A DNA stretch of 64,000 bases from Flavobacteriales bacterium (lineage in GTDB: Bacteria > Bacteroidota > Bacteroidia > Flavobacteriales_F > PHOS-HE28): positions 62,001 to 126,000 of the forward strand of contig JADKGB010000034.1 of assembly GCA_016717225.1 (NCBI GenBank), in the 5' to 3' direction. The notes below the pieces were generated by a model. It had not been told where the DNA came from, searched no databases, and saw only the letters and a list, made by a program, of their open reading frames with translations. This document shows positions 26,903 to 35,161 of this stretch, in pieces (within the stretch, counting starts at the first letter, position 1; every line of letters starts with the position of its first letter). The position numbers and the translations under genes were made by a program.

Positions 26903-27322
26903 ATGAACCTCAACATCCTCAGCTACACGATCTTCTTCCCAACCATGGTCGGGATAGCGGTGTACGTGGCACAGGTATGCCACCGGAACGGGAGGTTGTG
27001 GTTGCTGCGGATCTTCGACAACGACGAGCATTTCGTGGATGCGGTGAACAATATCCTGCGCGTGGGATGCTATGTGGTGAATGCTGGATACATAGCGGTG
27101 GTGCTGAGCCTGTGGGAACCGGTGACCACCCTACCACAGATGCTGGGTGCGCTGAGCCAGCGCATCGCGCTCATCCTCTTCACCCTCGCTGGGCTCCACT
27201 ACCAGAACATCTCCGTGCTCTTCTTCTGGAGCCGGATCAAACACCGTCAGATCATACAAGCGCAAACCGCTGATCACCATCTGGATCACGCTCGCCTGAA
27301 ACAACCAAACAACCTTCACTAG
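26903..27322 (+). CDS. Small integral membrane protein, unknown function (paralog A)
   Basis: A 139-aa protein with about four hydrophobic segments (about 5-25, 50-70, 84-104, 105-118) and a charged His-rich C-terminus. It is not recognised as a named family. It shares a spaced pattern with the next gene: YVA near residue 21, NGR near 30, IFDN/IFKG, then DAxNxxLxVGxYxxNxG and a C-terminal FFxxRxK, so the two look like tandem paralogs. It lies 60 bp after the regulator and 2 bp before the next gene. Confidence 0.75.
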   Translation: MNLNILSYTIFFPTMVGIAVYVAQVCHRNGRLWLLRIFDNDEHFVDAVNNILRVGCYVVNAGYIAVVLSLWEPVTTLPQMLGALSQRIALILFTLAGLHYQNISVLFFWSRIKHRQIIQAQTADHHLDHARLKQPNNLH

Positions 27323-27324
27323 TC

Positions 27325-27771
27325 ATGGAAACCAAGATCGTCCTCACCTACCTCATTTACCTACCCGTAGCACTGCTGCTCACACTGTACGTAGCACGTA
27401 CCCTCTTCACCAATGGCCGCACATTCATGCTCGACATCTTCAAGGGCAAGACGGACATTGCTGACGCGACGAACAAACTTTTCGAAGTCGGATTCTACCT
27501 CTTGAACGTGGGCTTCGCCTTGCTGATCATGAAGATCGACCAAGGCGAAGAGACCACTTTTGAAAATGGCCAAAGCACAATAAGCTACACACAATTGCTC
27601 AACACGAATCAAGAAGTAGTGGAAGCGTTGGCCAGCAAACTCGGCGGTTTCGCGATCTATCTCGGTGTGATGCTGTTCCTCAACCTCCTCCTATTCTTCC
27701 GCGGAAGAAGAAAGAGCCATCAGGGCATCATGCCGCCCCCCGTGCCTGTCCTGAGCACTCCTGCCCGTTGA
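27325..27771 (+). CDS. Small integral membrane protein, unknown function (paralog B)
   Basis: A 148-aa protein with about four membrane segments (about 5-25, 50-70, 108-125) and a basic tail. It matches the preceding gene in spaced residues (YVARTLFTNGR, LDIFKG, DATNKLFEVGFYLLNVGF, LLFFRGRRK). The adjacent, almost abutting arrangement suggests the two form a hetero-oligomer, which is inference. The start ATG at 27325 lies 2 bp after the previous stop. Confidence 0.75.
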   Translation: METKIVLTYLIYLPVALLLTLYVARTLFTNGRTFMLDIFKGKTDIADATNKLFEVGFYLLNVGFALLIMKIDQGEETTFENGQSTISYTQLLNTNQEVVEALASKLGGFAIYLGVMLFLNLLLFFRGRRKSHQGIMPPPVPVLSTPAR

Positions 27772-27785
27772 GACGAACCAAGGTC

Positions 27786-28733
27786 ATGCCCAGCACTTCA
27801 ATGAAGAAAAAGATCATCCTCGCAGGCGGCACCGGCACCATGGGCCTCATCCTGCAAAAACATTTCGCAAAGCGTGGCGATCAGGTGGTCGTTCTTACGC
27901 GCAGGCCCGGGATCAAGCATCATCCACTTGCTCACATGGTGCATTGGGATGCACAAAGCCTCGGTGCCTGGGCAGGCGAACTGGAAGGCGCGGATGTGGT
28001 GATAAACCTCGCAGGTCGTAGCGTGGATTGCCGCTACACGCCTGCGAACAAAGCGCAGATCCTCAACAGCCGCGTTGATGCTACGCGAGCGCTCGGCACT
28101 GCGATAGCGAAATGCGCGAGCCCTCCGAAACTCTGGATCAACTTGAGCACGGCCACTATTTATCGGCATGCCGAAGATCGGGACATGGACGAAGAGACCG
28201 GAGAGCTCGGCAACGGCTTCAGTATTGACGTGGCGAAGGCGTGGGAGGACGAATTCTTCCGACATGAACCGGAACGAACGAGACAGGTCGCCGTGCGGTG
28301 CGCGATGGTGTTCAGCCATCACGGTGGTGCGTTCCCGCGTTTCGCGCAACTCACTCGGTTCGGTCTTGGCGGGTACCATGCCAGCGGCCAACAATTCGTG
28401 AGTTGGGTACACGAGGCCGATGTCAGCGGCTTTTTCCAATGGCTCATCGATACGCCCAACGTGTTTGGTACCATCAACCTCGCTTCACCCAAGCCGCTCC
28501 GCGAAACGGACCTGATGCGCGCTCTTCGTGATCGCATCAAACCATGGATCCATTTCAACGTGCCCGAATGGATGCTGACGATAGGCGCCTTCTTCTTGAG
28601 AACCGAAACTGAACTTGTGCTCAAAAGCCGCCGTGTGGTGCCTACCCGAGCGCAACAACTCGGTTACATCTTCCTGTATCCTTCGATCAACCACGCGCTG
28701 GACGAATTGTTCGGGCAGCGCGCTCAACTTTGA
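27786..28733 (+). CDS. TIGR01777-family NAD-dependent epimerase
   Basis: An extended short-chain dehydrogenase/epimerase (about 315 aa). The Rossmann glycine motif is GGTGTMG (near residues 14-20 from 27786), with INLAGRSVDCRY and the DUF1731 C-terminal domain (KSRRVVPTRAQQLGYIFLYP, about 270-300) that defines the TIGR01777 (YfcH) group. The exact substrate of this family is unresolved. A TTG start at 27768 would overlap the preceding stop; 27786 or 27801 (MKKKIILAGG) are better. Fourth gene of the putative GbsR operon. Confidence 0.88.
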   Translation: MPSTSMKKKIILAGGTGTMGLILQKHFAKRGDQVVVLTRRPGIKHHPLAHMVHWDAQSLGAWAGELEGADVVINLAGRSVDCRYTPANKAQILNSRVDATRALGTAIAKCASPPKLWINLSTATIYRHAEDRDMDEETGELGNGFSIDVAKAWEDEFFRHEPERTRQVAVRCAMVFSHHGGAFPRFAQLTRFGLGGYHASGQQFVSWVHEADVSGFFQWLIDTPNVFGTINLASPKPLRETDLMRALRDRIKPWIHFNVPEWMLTIGAFFLRTETELVLKSRRVVPTRAQQLGYIFLYPSINHALDELFGQRAQL

Positions 28734-28738
28734 CGCAC

Positions 28739-30079
28739 ATGTTCGCGAAGCTCAATTCTCCCCTGCGGCGTATGCCTTTCGTGACCGCCACTGCAGCGCT
28801 TCTTCTTGGTGCCTACTTGCTCCTGCGCGTGATCCTTGGCTTTTATGAAGGCTACGCGAATTCCTTTCCGGATGGATGGCAATTCCTGGACCCGCTCGGC
28901 ATGATCGTGGGCCACGGAAAGCCCTGGTGGCTGACCATTGGGGTTCATCTATTGCTAACCATGGCCTTGGTGATCGCGGGGGTACGCCGGGCGATCGATG
29001 CGGGTTGGAGCCCATGGATGGGCTTACTGATGGCGTTGCCGGTCGTTCGATTGTTCGTCTTCACCGTGCTCGCCATGCAGCCCGGTGCCGCGCACACGCA
29101 TGTACTCGACCTGCCACGCGAAGGTTGGCTGGGGCGCATTCTTCCTCGCAGCAAAAAAGGAAGCACCGTGGTGGCGGTGGTATTCACAACTGTGATCGTT
29201 ATCCCGTTCGGTTTTCTCAGCGTGGAAGTTCTTGGCGACTACGGACTCGCGCTCTTTATAGGCATTCCTTTTCTGTTGGGTGTGGTGAGTTCCTACGTAC
29301 TCAGTTACCACGAACCCCGGTCCATTCGGGAGAGCATCGGTGTTGCGACAACCACATTGTTCATTGTCCTCATGATCATTTTCCTGCTCGCCATGGAAGG
29401 ACTCATTTGTCTGTTGATGGCCGCCCCCATTGCGTGGGCGATCACACTCGCTGGTGCGCTTGTAGGGCATGCGCTCAGCCGCAACGAACAAGGGCGTGCG
29501 CCAGCCATTGGCATGCTTGTCCTGCTCACTCCCTCGCTGATGGCCTTCGAATCGTTGGAACGAGCCCGTGCACCGCTCTTCAATGTGGTGAGCACCGTGC
29601 ATGTGAATGCCAAACCACAGAAAGTCTGGAATTCCCTCGTCACGTTCTCGCACATGGACGACCCCACAGAACTGATCTTTCGCGCAGGCATCTCCTATCC
29701 CATCGAAGCGCGCATCACCGGAACCGGCGTAGGCGCCTGTCGCTATTGCCAATTCAACACAGGGCCTTTTGTGGAACCCATCACGGCGTGGGTTGAACGC
29801 GATCTGCTCGCTTTTGATGTGGCTGCCCTTCCACCTCCCATGACCGAACTCTCCATTTACAAGCACGTGAACGCACCCCATATCCACGGCTTCTTCGAAA
29901 GCCATCGCGGGCAATTCAAACTGACCGAACAAGCCGATGGCACCACGTTGCTGGAAGGCACCACATGGTACACGCACGAGATCTGGCCAACTTGGTATTG
30001 GAAGCTCTGGAGCGACAACATCCTGCACTCCATTCACGGGCGCGTGCTGGAGCACATCAAAAAGGTGGCTGAATCCTGA
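28739..30079 (+). CDS. Membrane protein with C-terminal SRPBCC-like domain
   Basis: A 446-aa protein. The first 290 residues have several transmembrane helices (about 15-35, 60-80, 95-115, 145-165, 170-190, 205-235, 265-280). The last 155 residues (VHVNAKPQKVWNSLVTFSHM ... GTTLLEGTTWYTHEIWP) look like an SRPBCC (START/Bet v1-like) hydrophobic-ligand domain facing the cytoplasm. It is not recognised as a named family. The ATG at 28739 follows the epimerase stop by 5 bp, so the two are probably co-translated. Confidence 0.78.
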   Translation: MFAKLNSPLRRMPFVTATAALLLGAYLLLRVILGFYEGYANSFPDGWQFLDPLGMIVGHGKPWWLTIGVHLLLTMALVIAGVRRAIDAGWSPWMGLLMALPVVRLFVFTVLAMQPGAAHTHVLDLPREGWLGRILPRSKKGSTVVAVVFTTVIVIPFGFLSVEVLGDYGLALFIGIPFLLGVVSSYVLSYHEPRSIRESIGVATTTLFIVLMIIFLLAMEGLICLLMAAPIAWAITLAGALVGHALSRNEQGRAPAIGMLVLLTPSLMAFESLERARAPLFNVVSTVHVNAKPQKVWNSLVTFSHMDDPTELIFRAGISYPIEARITGTGVGACRYCQFNTGPFVEPITAWVERDLLAFDVAALPPPMTELSIYKHVNAPHIHGFFESHRGQFKLTEQADGTTLLEGTTWYTHEIWPTWYWKLWSDNILHSIHGRVLEHIKKVAES

Positions 30080-30215
30080 CCTTCCGCTCTTCCCCATGGG
30101 CTAACCGTTCGTGTAAGGCCAACCATTCGGCACGTCCTCACCGGTACTTTCGGGGCCATTCGCATTTCCCCTTCAGATCCGTTCCGAAGGCTGTGCACCG
30201 GAAGACCATACCAAC
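30080..30215. other. Gap between GbsR operon and ABC export operon
   Basis: A 136-bp intergenic stretch. No clear terminator hairpin or consensus promoter was recognised, so it is unclear whether the ABC genes start a new transcription unit. Confidence 0.3.
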
Positions 30216-30965
30216 ATGCTCGAACTCCAAGGGATCCGCAAAGCCTATCGCACCGGGGCCAACGTGCTGCAGGTGCTCAAGGGTATCGACATGCGTATTG
30301 AGAAGGGTGAGCTTGTGAGCATCATGGGGTCATCAGGTAGTGGAAAGTCCACGTTGTTGAATATCATCGGGATCCTGGACAACTACGACAGCGGCAGTTA
30401 TACGCTGGATGGCATGCTGATCAAGGACCTCAGTGAAACGCGCAGCGCCGAATTGCGCAGCCAGTATATCGGCTTCGTATTCCAGAGTTTCAACCTGATC
30501 AGTTTCAAGAACGCCATGGAGAACGTGGCGCTCCCGCTCTACTATCAAGGGGTCTCCCGCAAAAAGCGGAACGAACAGGCCTTGGCCATGCTCGCGAACG
30601 TGGGCATCAAGGAGTGGGCGCACCATATGCCGAATGAGCTGAGCGGTGGCCAGAAACAGCGCGTGGCCATTGCCAGGGCGCTGATCAGCAGTCCCAAGAT
30701 CATCCTTGCCGATGAACCAACCGGAGCATTGGACAGCGCGACCAGTCATGAAGTAATGGAATTGCTCACTCAGGTGAACCGCGATCTCGGCATGACGGTG
30801 GTGATCGTGACGCACGAAGCGGATGTGGCAAGGGCCACCCGCCGCACCATCCGGCTAAAAGATGGTTTGATCGAAAGCCTGAACGCGGACCCTGGCTCTG
30901 GGGCCGGGGTGACGGATCCCGACTCATTGGCCGGGATGACAAAACCCCATGCAGATGTTCGATAG
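30216..30965 (+). CDS. ABC transporter ATP-binding protein (MacB/LolD type)
   Basis: Energises the two FtsX/MacB-type permeases encoded next. The 249-aa protein has Walker A GSSGSGKST (about 38-46), the Q loop FQSFNLI, signature LSGGQKQRVAIARAL (about 143-157), Walker B ILADEPTGALD and switch His (VTHEAD). It ends with a Gly/Asp/Pro-rich tail that overlaps the start of the permease gene by 17 bp. Confidence 0.92.
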   Translation: MLELQGIRKAYRTGANVLQVLKGIDMRIEKGELVSIMGSSGSGKSTLLNIIGILDNYDSGSYTLDGMLIKDLSETRSAELRSQYIGFVFQSFNLISFKNAMENVALPLYYQGVSRKKRNEQALAMLANVGIKEWAHHMPNELSGGQKQRVAIARALISSPKIILADEPTGALDSATSHEVMELLTQVNRDLGMTVVIVTHEADVARATRRTIRLKDGLIESLNADPGSGAGVTDPDSLAGMTKPHADVR

Positions 30966-32202
30966 GGAGAACTGGGGCGAGATCTTCGAAAGCATCGGCA
31001 AGAACAAATTGCGGACGGTGCTCACGGGGTTCGCTGTGTTCTGGGGTATTTTCATGTTGATCGTCCTCTTGGGTCTGGGCTCGGGTCTGCGCAATGGGTT
31101 CGAGTACAATTTCAAGAACACGGCCAAGAACAGCATCGAATTTTGGGGAGGTGAAACGAGCAAGCCTTGGAACGGTCTTCCAGCGAACCGGAACATCCAA
31201 CTCACCGAAGAGGATGTGGACGCCTTGCGCAACGCGGTCCCCGGCATCGTGAACATCACGGGCAATTATCGCGTTTGGCGTGGCAACAGTCAATTGCAGC
31301 ACGGTAAGAACTATGGAAGTTTCAACATCAACGGGGTTGAGCCGGAAAGTCAGAAGTTGGAAAGTCAGAAGATCCTGAAGGGCCGTTTCATCAACGAAGT
31401 GGATCAAGAGCAAGTGCGCAAGGTGATCGTGATCGCTGAGGATGCGCAGAAGGAACTTTTCAAGGAGGAAGACCCCATGCACCAATGGGTGAACGTGAAC
31501 AGTGTGCCTTTCGAGGTCGTAGGCATCTACAAGTTCGAGAACGAGGGTGAAGGAGGCATGATGCAGCGCAGCCCCGTTTTTGTTCCGCTCAGTGCGGCCC
31601 AACGCGTATTCAACGCCCAACGCCAAGTGGACAAGATCATGTTGAGCTTCAGAGATGGTTCGATCGTTGGTTCCAAAATGGTACAGGAACGTGCGGTACA
31701 TGCCTTGGCCCGCAGACACAACTTCGACCCCACGGACGATCGTGCGCTCTGGAAGAACAACAATGTCGAGAACGTAGCCACCGTGAGCAACATTTTCGGC
31801 GCCATCACCGCCTTCCTTTGGTTCGTTGGCATCGGTAGCTTGATCGCTGGGATCGTTGGCATTGGCAACATCATGCTCATCGTGGTGAAGGACCGCACCA
31901 AGGAAACAGGAATACGCAAAGCCTTGGGTGCAACACCAGCCAATGTGGTGGGCCAGATCATGCTCGAGGCGCTTTTTGTTACCAGTATGTTCGGCTTCAT
32001 TGGGCTCGCCAGTGCAGTTGGGCTCTTGGAGCTGATATCCAGCGCGATACCCGGCACCCAGTTCTTCCGCAACCCTACCATCGACCTCGGCGTCGCGGTA
32101 AAGGCTCTGTTCGCATTGATCCTGGCCGGTGCGCTTGCTGGCTTTTTCCCTGCACGCAAGGCCGCTGCCATCAGGCCCATTGAAGCTCTGCGATACGAAT
32201 AA
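30949..32202 (+). CDS. MacB-type ABC permease 1
   Basis: A 417-aa inner-membrane permease with one N-terminal membrane segment (about 20-45), a large periplasmic MacB core domain (about 50-275), and three C-terminal segments in the FtsX domain (about 290-415, GIGNIMLIVVKDRTKETGIRKALGATP). The start is at 30949 or the in-frame ATG at 30955. The organisation matches macrolide- or lipoprotein-export families; substrate unknown. Confidence 0.9.
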   Translation: MQMFDRENWGEIFESIGKNKLRTVLTGFAVFWGIFMLIVLLGLGSGLRNGFEYNFKNTAKNSIEFWGGETSKPWNGLPANRNIQLTEEDVDALRNAVPGIVNITGNYRVWRGNSQLQHGKNYGSFNINGVEPESQKLESQKILKGRFINEVDQEQVRKVIVIAEDAQKELFKEEDPMHQWVNVNSVPFEVVGIYKFENEGEGGMMQRSPVFVPLSAAQRVFNAQRQVDKIMLSFRDGSIVGSKMVQERAVHALARRHNFDPTDDRALWKNNNVENVATVSNIFGAITAFLWFVGIGSLIAGIVGIGNIMLIVVKDRTKETGIRKALGATPANVVGQIMLEALFVTSMFGFIGLASAVGLLELISSAIPGTQFFRNPTIDLGVAVKALFALILAGALAGFFPARKAAAIRPIEALRYE

Positions 32203-32239
32203 TGGTTCACCTGATTCTACATAAACCAGCCTAAGAGCC

Positions 32240-33487
32240 ATGTTCGACGCGGATCGTTGGTCGGAGATCATGATGACGCTGAGCCGTAACAAGCTCCGCA
32301 GCTTTCTCACCATGTTCGGTGTTGCCTGGGGCATCTTCATGCTTGTGGTGATGCTCGGCATGGGCAACGGATTGAGCAACGCGGTTCTCGGCGGTTTCGA
32401 AGGCTTCGCGACGAACAGCTGCTTCATCTGGACCATGCCGACCACGAAGCCCTATGCGGGTTTCCAGCGCAATCGCAATTTCAATTTCGACAACGAGGAT
32501 ATCCAGTTGATCCGTGACCATGTTCCCGGGATCGACGTTTGCTCACCGCAATTGCAGCTGGGTGGATGGCAAGGTGGCAACAATGTGAACTACAAAAGCA
32601 AAACCGCTGCTTTCTCGATCTACGGGGCCGAACCCGAGGTGATCACGGTCGAATCGGTCCGTATCGTAAAAGGCCGCTTCCTGAACAAGCAGGACCTGAA
32701 CGAGGAACGCAAGATCTGCGTGATCGGCCTGCAGGTAGTGGAACTTCTCTTCGACAAGGAGGAGCCCTTGGGCAAGTATATCCGCATCAATGGTGTGTAC
32801 TTCCAAGTGGTTGGGGTCACCAAAAAGAAGAGCAGCGCCGAAATGGGCGACAATCCGGACGCCAAGATCTATGTGCCGTTCACGACTTTCCAGAAAGCGT
32901 TCAATAGCTTGAACGAAGTGCATTGGTTCAGCATCGTGGCCAAGCCCAATGAGGATGTCGCCCGGATCGAAAAGGACATCAAGGCCTTGATGGCGCGTAA
33001 GCACCGTGTGGACCCCACCGACGACAATGCCTTCGGAAGCTGGAACATGCAGGACATGTACGGCAAGATGAACGGCTTGTTCATGGGCATCTCAGCGATC
33101 AGCTGGATCGTAGGTGTGGCGTCCTTGATCGCTGGCGTGATCGGGATCGGCAACATCATGCTGGTGAGCATCAAGGAACGCACAAAAGAGATCGGCATCC
33201 GGCGCAGCATTGGCGCCACCCCGCGCATGATCGTCAGCCAGATCGTTCAGGAAGCCCTTACGCTCATTTTCGTTGCAGGCTATTTCGGCCTGGTAGCTGC
33301 TGTTGGCGTTCTGGAACTGGCCAGTTCGCTGGCCTCTGGCAGCGATTTCTTCAAGAACCCAGGAGTCCATTTCTCCGTTGCGATCATCGCATTCACAGTA
33401 CTCATGTTCTTCGGCATGTTGGCTGGATTCTTCCCGGCCATGCGTGCGTTGAAGATCAAGGCTGTTGATGCTCTTCGCGCAGATTGA
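32240..33487 (+). CDS. MacB-type ABC permease 2
   Basis: A 415-aa paralog of the preceding permease (same layout, GIGNIMLVSIKERTKEIGIRRSIGATP, NPGVHFSVAIIAF), so the transporter is probably a heterodimer of the two. Its end overlaps the TTG-started extension of the HlyD gene, but the real HlyD start is 38 bp further on. Confidence 0.9.
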   Translation: MFDADRWSEIMMTLSRNKLRSFLTMFGVAWGIFMLVVMLGMGNGLSNAVLGGFEGFATNSCFIWTMPTTKPYAGFQRNRNFNFDNEDIQLIRDHVPGIDVCSPQLQLGGWQGGNNVNYKSKTAAFSIYGAEPEVITVESVRIVKGRFLNKQDLNEERKICVIGLQVVELLFDKEEPLGKYIRINGVYFQVVGVTKKKSSAEMGDNPDAKIYVPFTTFQKAFNSLNEVHWFSIVAKPNEDVARIEKDIKALMARKHRVDPTDDNAFGSWNMQDMYGKMNGLFMGISAISWIVGVASLIAGVIGIGNIMLVSIKERTKEIGIRRSIGATPRMIVSQIVQEALTLIFVAGYFGLVAAVGVLELASSLASGSDFFKNPGVHFSVAIIAFTVLMFFGMLAGFFPAMRALKIKAVDALRAD

Positions 33488-33525
33488 CCACCAAACACAC
33501 TTCGCTTTTCCGATCGACAACCGTC

Positions 33526-34644
33526 ATGAAAAAGATCCTCAAGTACCTGTTCTTCATTTCGATCCCTGTACTCTTCGTTTGGCTCATGTACTTCCTGTAC
33601 GAGAAGAGCGCGAGCAAGCCCGATGTCTTCCTGGTCGAAAAAGCGAAGAAGCAGACCATCCTGAAGAAGACCGTGGCCAATGGCAAGATCGTACCGCGCA
33701 AGGAGATCGCGATCAAGCCTGTTGTTAGCGGGATCATCCGCGAGTTGTACGTGGAGGCTGGCCAGCAGGTGAAGAAAGGCGACCCGCTCGCCAAGATCCA
33801 GATCGTTGCGGATATGCTTTCCTTGAGCAATGCCGAAGCGCGCGTAAAAGGGTCCGAGATCGCTGTGCAGAACGCGCAACTGACCTATGACCGCAACAAA
33901 CCGCTCTCCGACAAGGGTGTTATCGCAGCTTCTGAAATGCAGGGCTATGACATCGCGTTGAAGAATGCCAAACAGGAATTGGACGCAGCTCAGGAATCGT
34001 TGTTGCTCGTTCGCGATGGCATCAGCCGAAGCAGTGCAGGCAACACCGTGGTTCGCAGCACGATCAGCGGCATGGTCCTCGATGTACCGATCAAGGAAGG
34101 CAACAGCGTGATCGAGCGGAACAACTTCAACGAAGGCACAACGATCGCTACAGTTGCGGACATGACCGACCTGATCTTCCAAGGCAAAGTGGATGAGAGC
34201 GAGGTGGGCAAAGTGAAACTCGGCATGCCTGTGAAACTCACAGTAGGCGCCATTGAGAACGCCACTTGGGATGCGGCTCTTGAGTACATCGCACCAAAGG
34301 GTGTGGAAGAGAACGGCGCCATACAGTTCGAGATCCGTGCTGCGGTCTCACAGAAGGAAGGCCAAACATTGCGCAGTGGCTATAGCGCGAATGCGGATAT
34401 CGAACTCGACCGTCGCGATAGTGTTCTTGCGGTTCCTGAAAGCATCGTCGAGTTCAACAAGAAAGGCGACAGTGCGTTCGTGAACGTGAAGAACGGGGAA
34501 GAGTGGAAAAAGACATGGGTCAAGACCGGTCTCAGCGATGGTATCAATCTGGAGGTCCTGAGCGGGATCGATGCTTCAACGGAACTGAAAGGCGCGAAGA
34601 AAGAGGAGGAGGAAGAAGTGAAAATGAGCGTAGGATCCGAATAA
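33526..34644 (+). CDS. HlyD/MacA-type periplasmic adaptor
   Basis: A 372-aa membrane fusion protein bridging the ABC permeases to an outer-membrane factor (no TolC-like gene in the window). It has an N-terminal membrane anchor (MKKILKYLFFISIPVLFVWLMYFLY, about 1-25), a biotinyl-lipoyl-like half near 60-80 (NGKIVPRKEIAIKPVVSGII), a coiled-coil hairpin (about 100-170), and beta-barrel domain blocks. The C-terminus is unusually acidic/lysine-rich (KGAKKEEEEEVKMSV). The ATG at 33526 is preferred to TTG at 33484. Confidence 0.9.
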   Translation: MKKILKYLFFISIPVLFVWLMYFLYEKSASKPDVFLVEKAKKQTILKKTVANGKIVPRKEIAIKPVVSGIIRELYVEAGQQVKKGDPLAKIQIVADMLSLSNAEARVKGSEIAVQNAQLTYDRNKPLSDKGVIAASEMQGYDIALKNAKQELDAAQESLLLVRDGISRSSAGNTVVRSTISGMVLDVPIKEGNSVIERNNFNEGTTIATVADMTDLIFQGKVDESEVGKVKLGMPVKLTVGAIENATWDAALEYIAPKGVEENGAIQFEIRAAVSQKEGQTLRSGYSANADIELDRRDSVLAVPESIVEFNKKGDSAFVNVKNGEEWKKTWVKTGLSDGINLEVLSGIDASTELKGAKKEEEEEVKMSVGSE

Positions 34645-35062
34645 ACGCCCCAGATCTCCCGTGATAGGGAACGATCACTTGGCCGGGAATCTCCACAGGA
34701 CCGCTCATGCTGATGATCGAATCCACGACGTACGAGCTCATGCCTCTCCACGGAAGCGATCCTTGGTATTCCACGTAGTGCAGATTGAAGGTCTTACCGC
34801 TGTTCACCATCAACTGCTTGGCGATGCGCTCATCCCTTACCGAGAAAATGAACTCGTTGCTCTGCATGCTGCCAGCACCGCCTTTGATACCGGTCTGGAT
34901 GAGCTTGCCTTCGTAGGTCTTCCATACCCATCCTTTGTGCACCACATAGTTCAATTCACCGCTCTTGGCACCTTCGCCGAACACCCACGAATAGCGGAAG
35001 TAAACGAACAGTCCTGAGCCGAGGACGAGAAGTACGAGAGAAATGAGGGCGAAACGGCGCAT
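34544..35062 (-). CDS. Small membrane-anchored protein of Bacteroidota, unknown function
   Basis: A 172-aa protein with one N-terminal membrane anchor (MRRFALISLVLLVLGSGLFVYF) and a beta-rich segment (GELNYVVHKGWVWKTYEGKL ... FNLHYVEY) that resembles a conserved Bacteroidota family often mis-named 6-phosphogluconate dehydrogenase. The last 33 codons overlap the 3' end of the HlyD gene by 101 bp and look low-complexity, so the true stop may differ. Convergent with HlyD; divergent from the serine hydrolase. Confidence 0.6.
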   Translation of the reverse strand: MRRFALISLVLLVLGSGLFVYFRYSWVFGEGAKSGELNYVVHKGWVWKTYEGKLIQTGIKGGAGSMQSNEFIFSVRDERIAKQLMVNSGKTFNLHYVEYQGSLPWRGMSSYVVDSIISMSGPVEIPGQVIVPYHGRSGAFIRILRSFSLLPPPLSSRLSVPLKHRSRSGPPD

Positions 35063-35161
35063 CAATGAAAGGTGTTGGTCCGTGCGAATCTAGGCTGCGC
35101 CCCGTTGTGGATCGCAAGCACATCTTCACCACCTTCGCGGCTTCCGCAAGATCATAACCGC

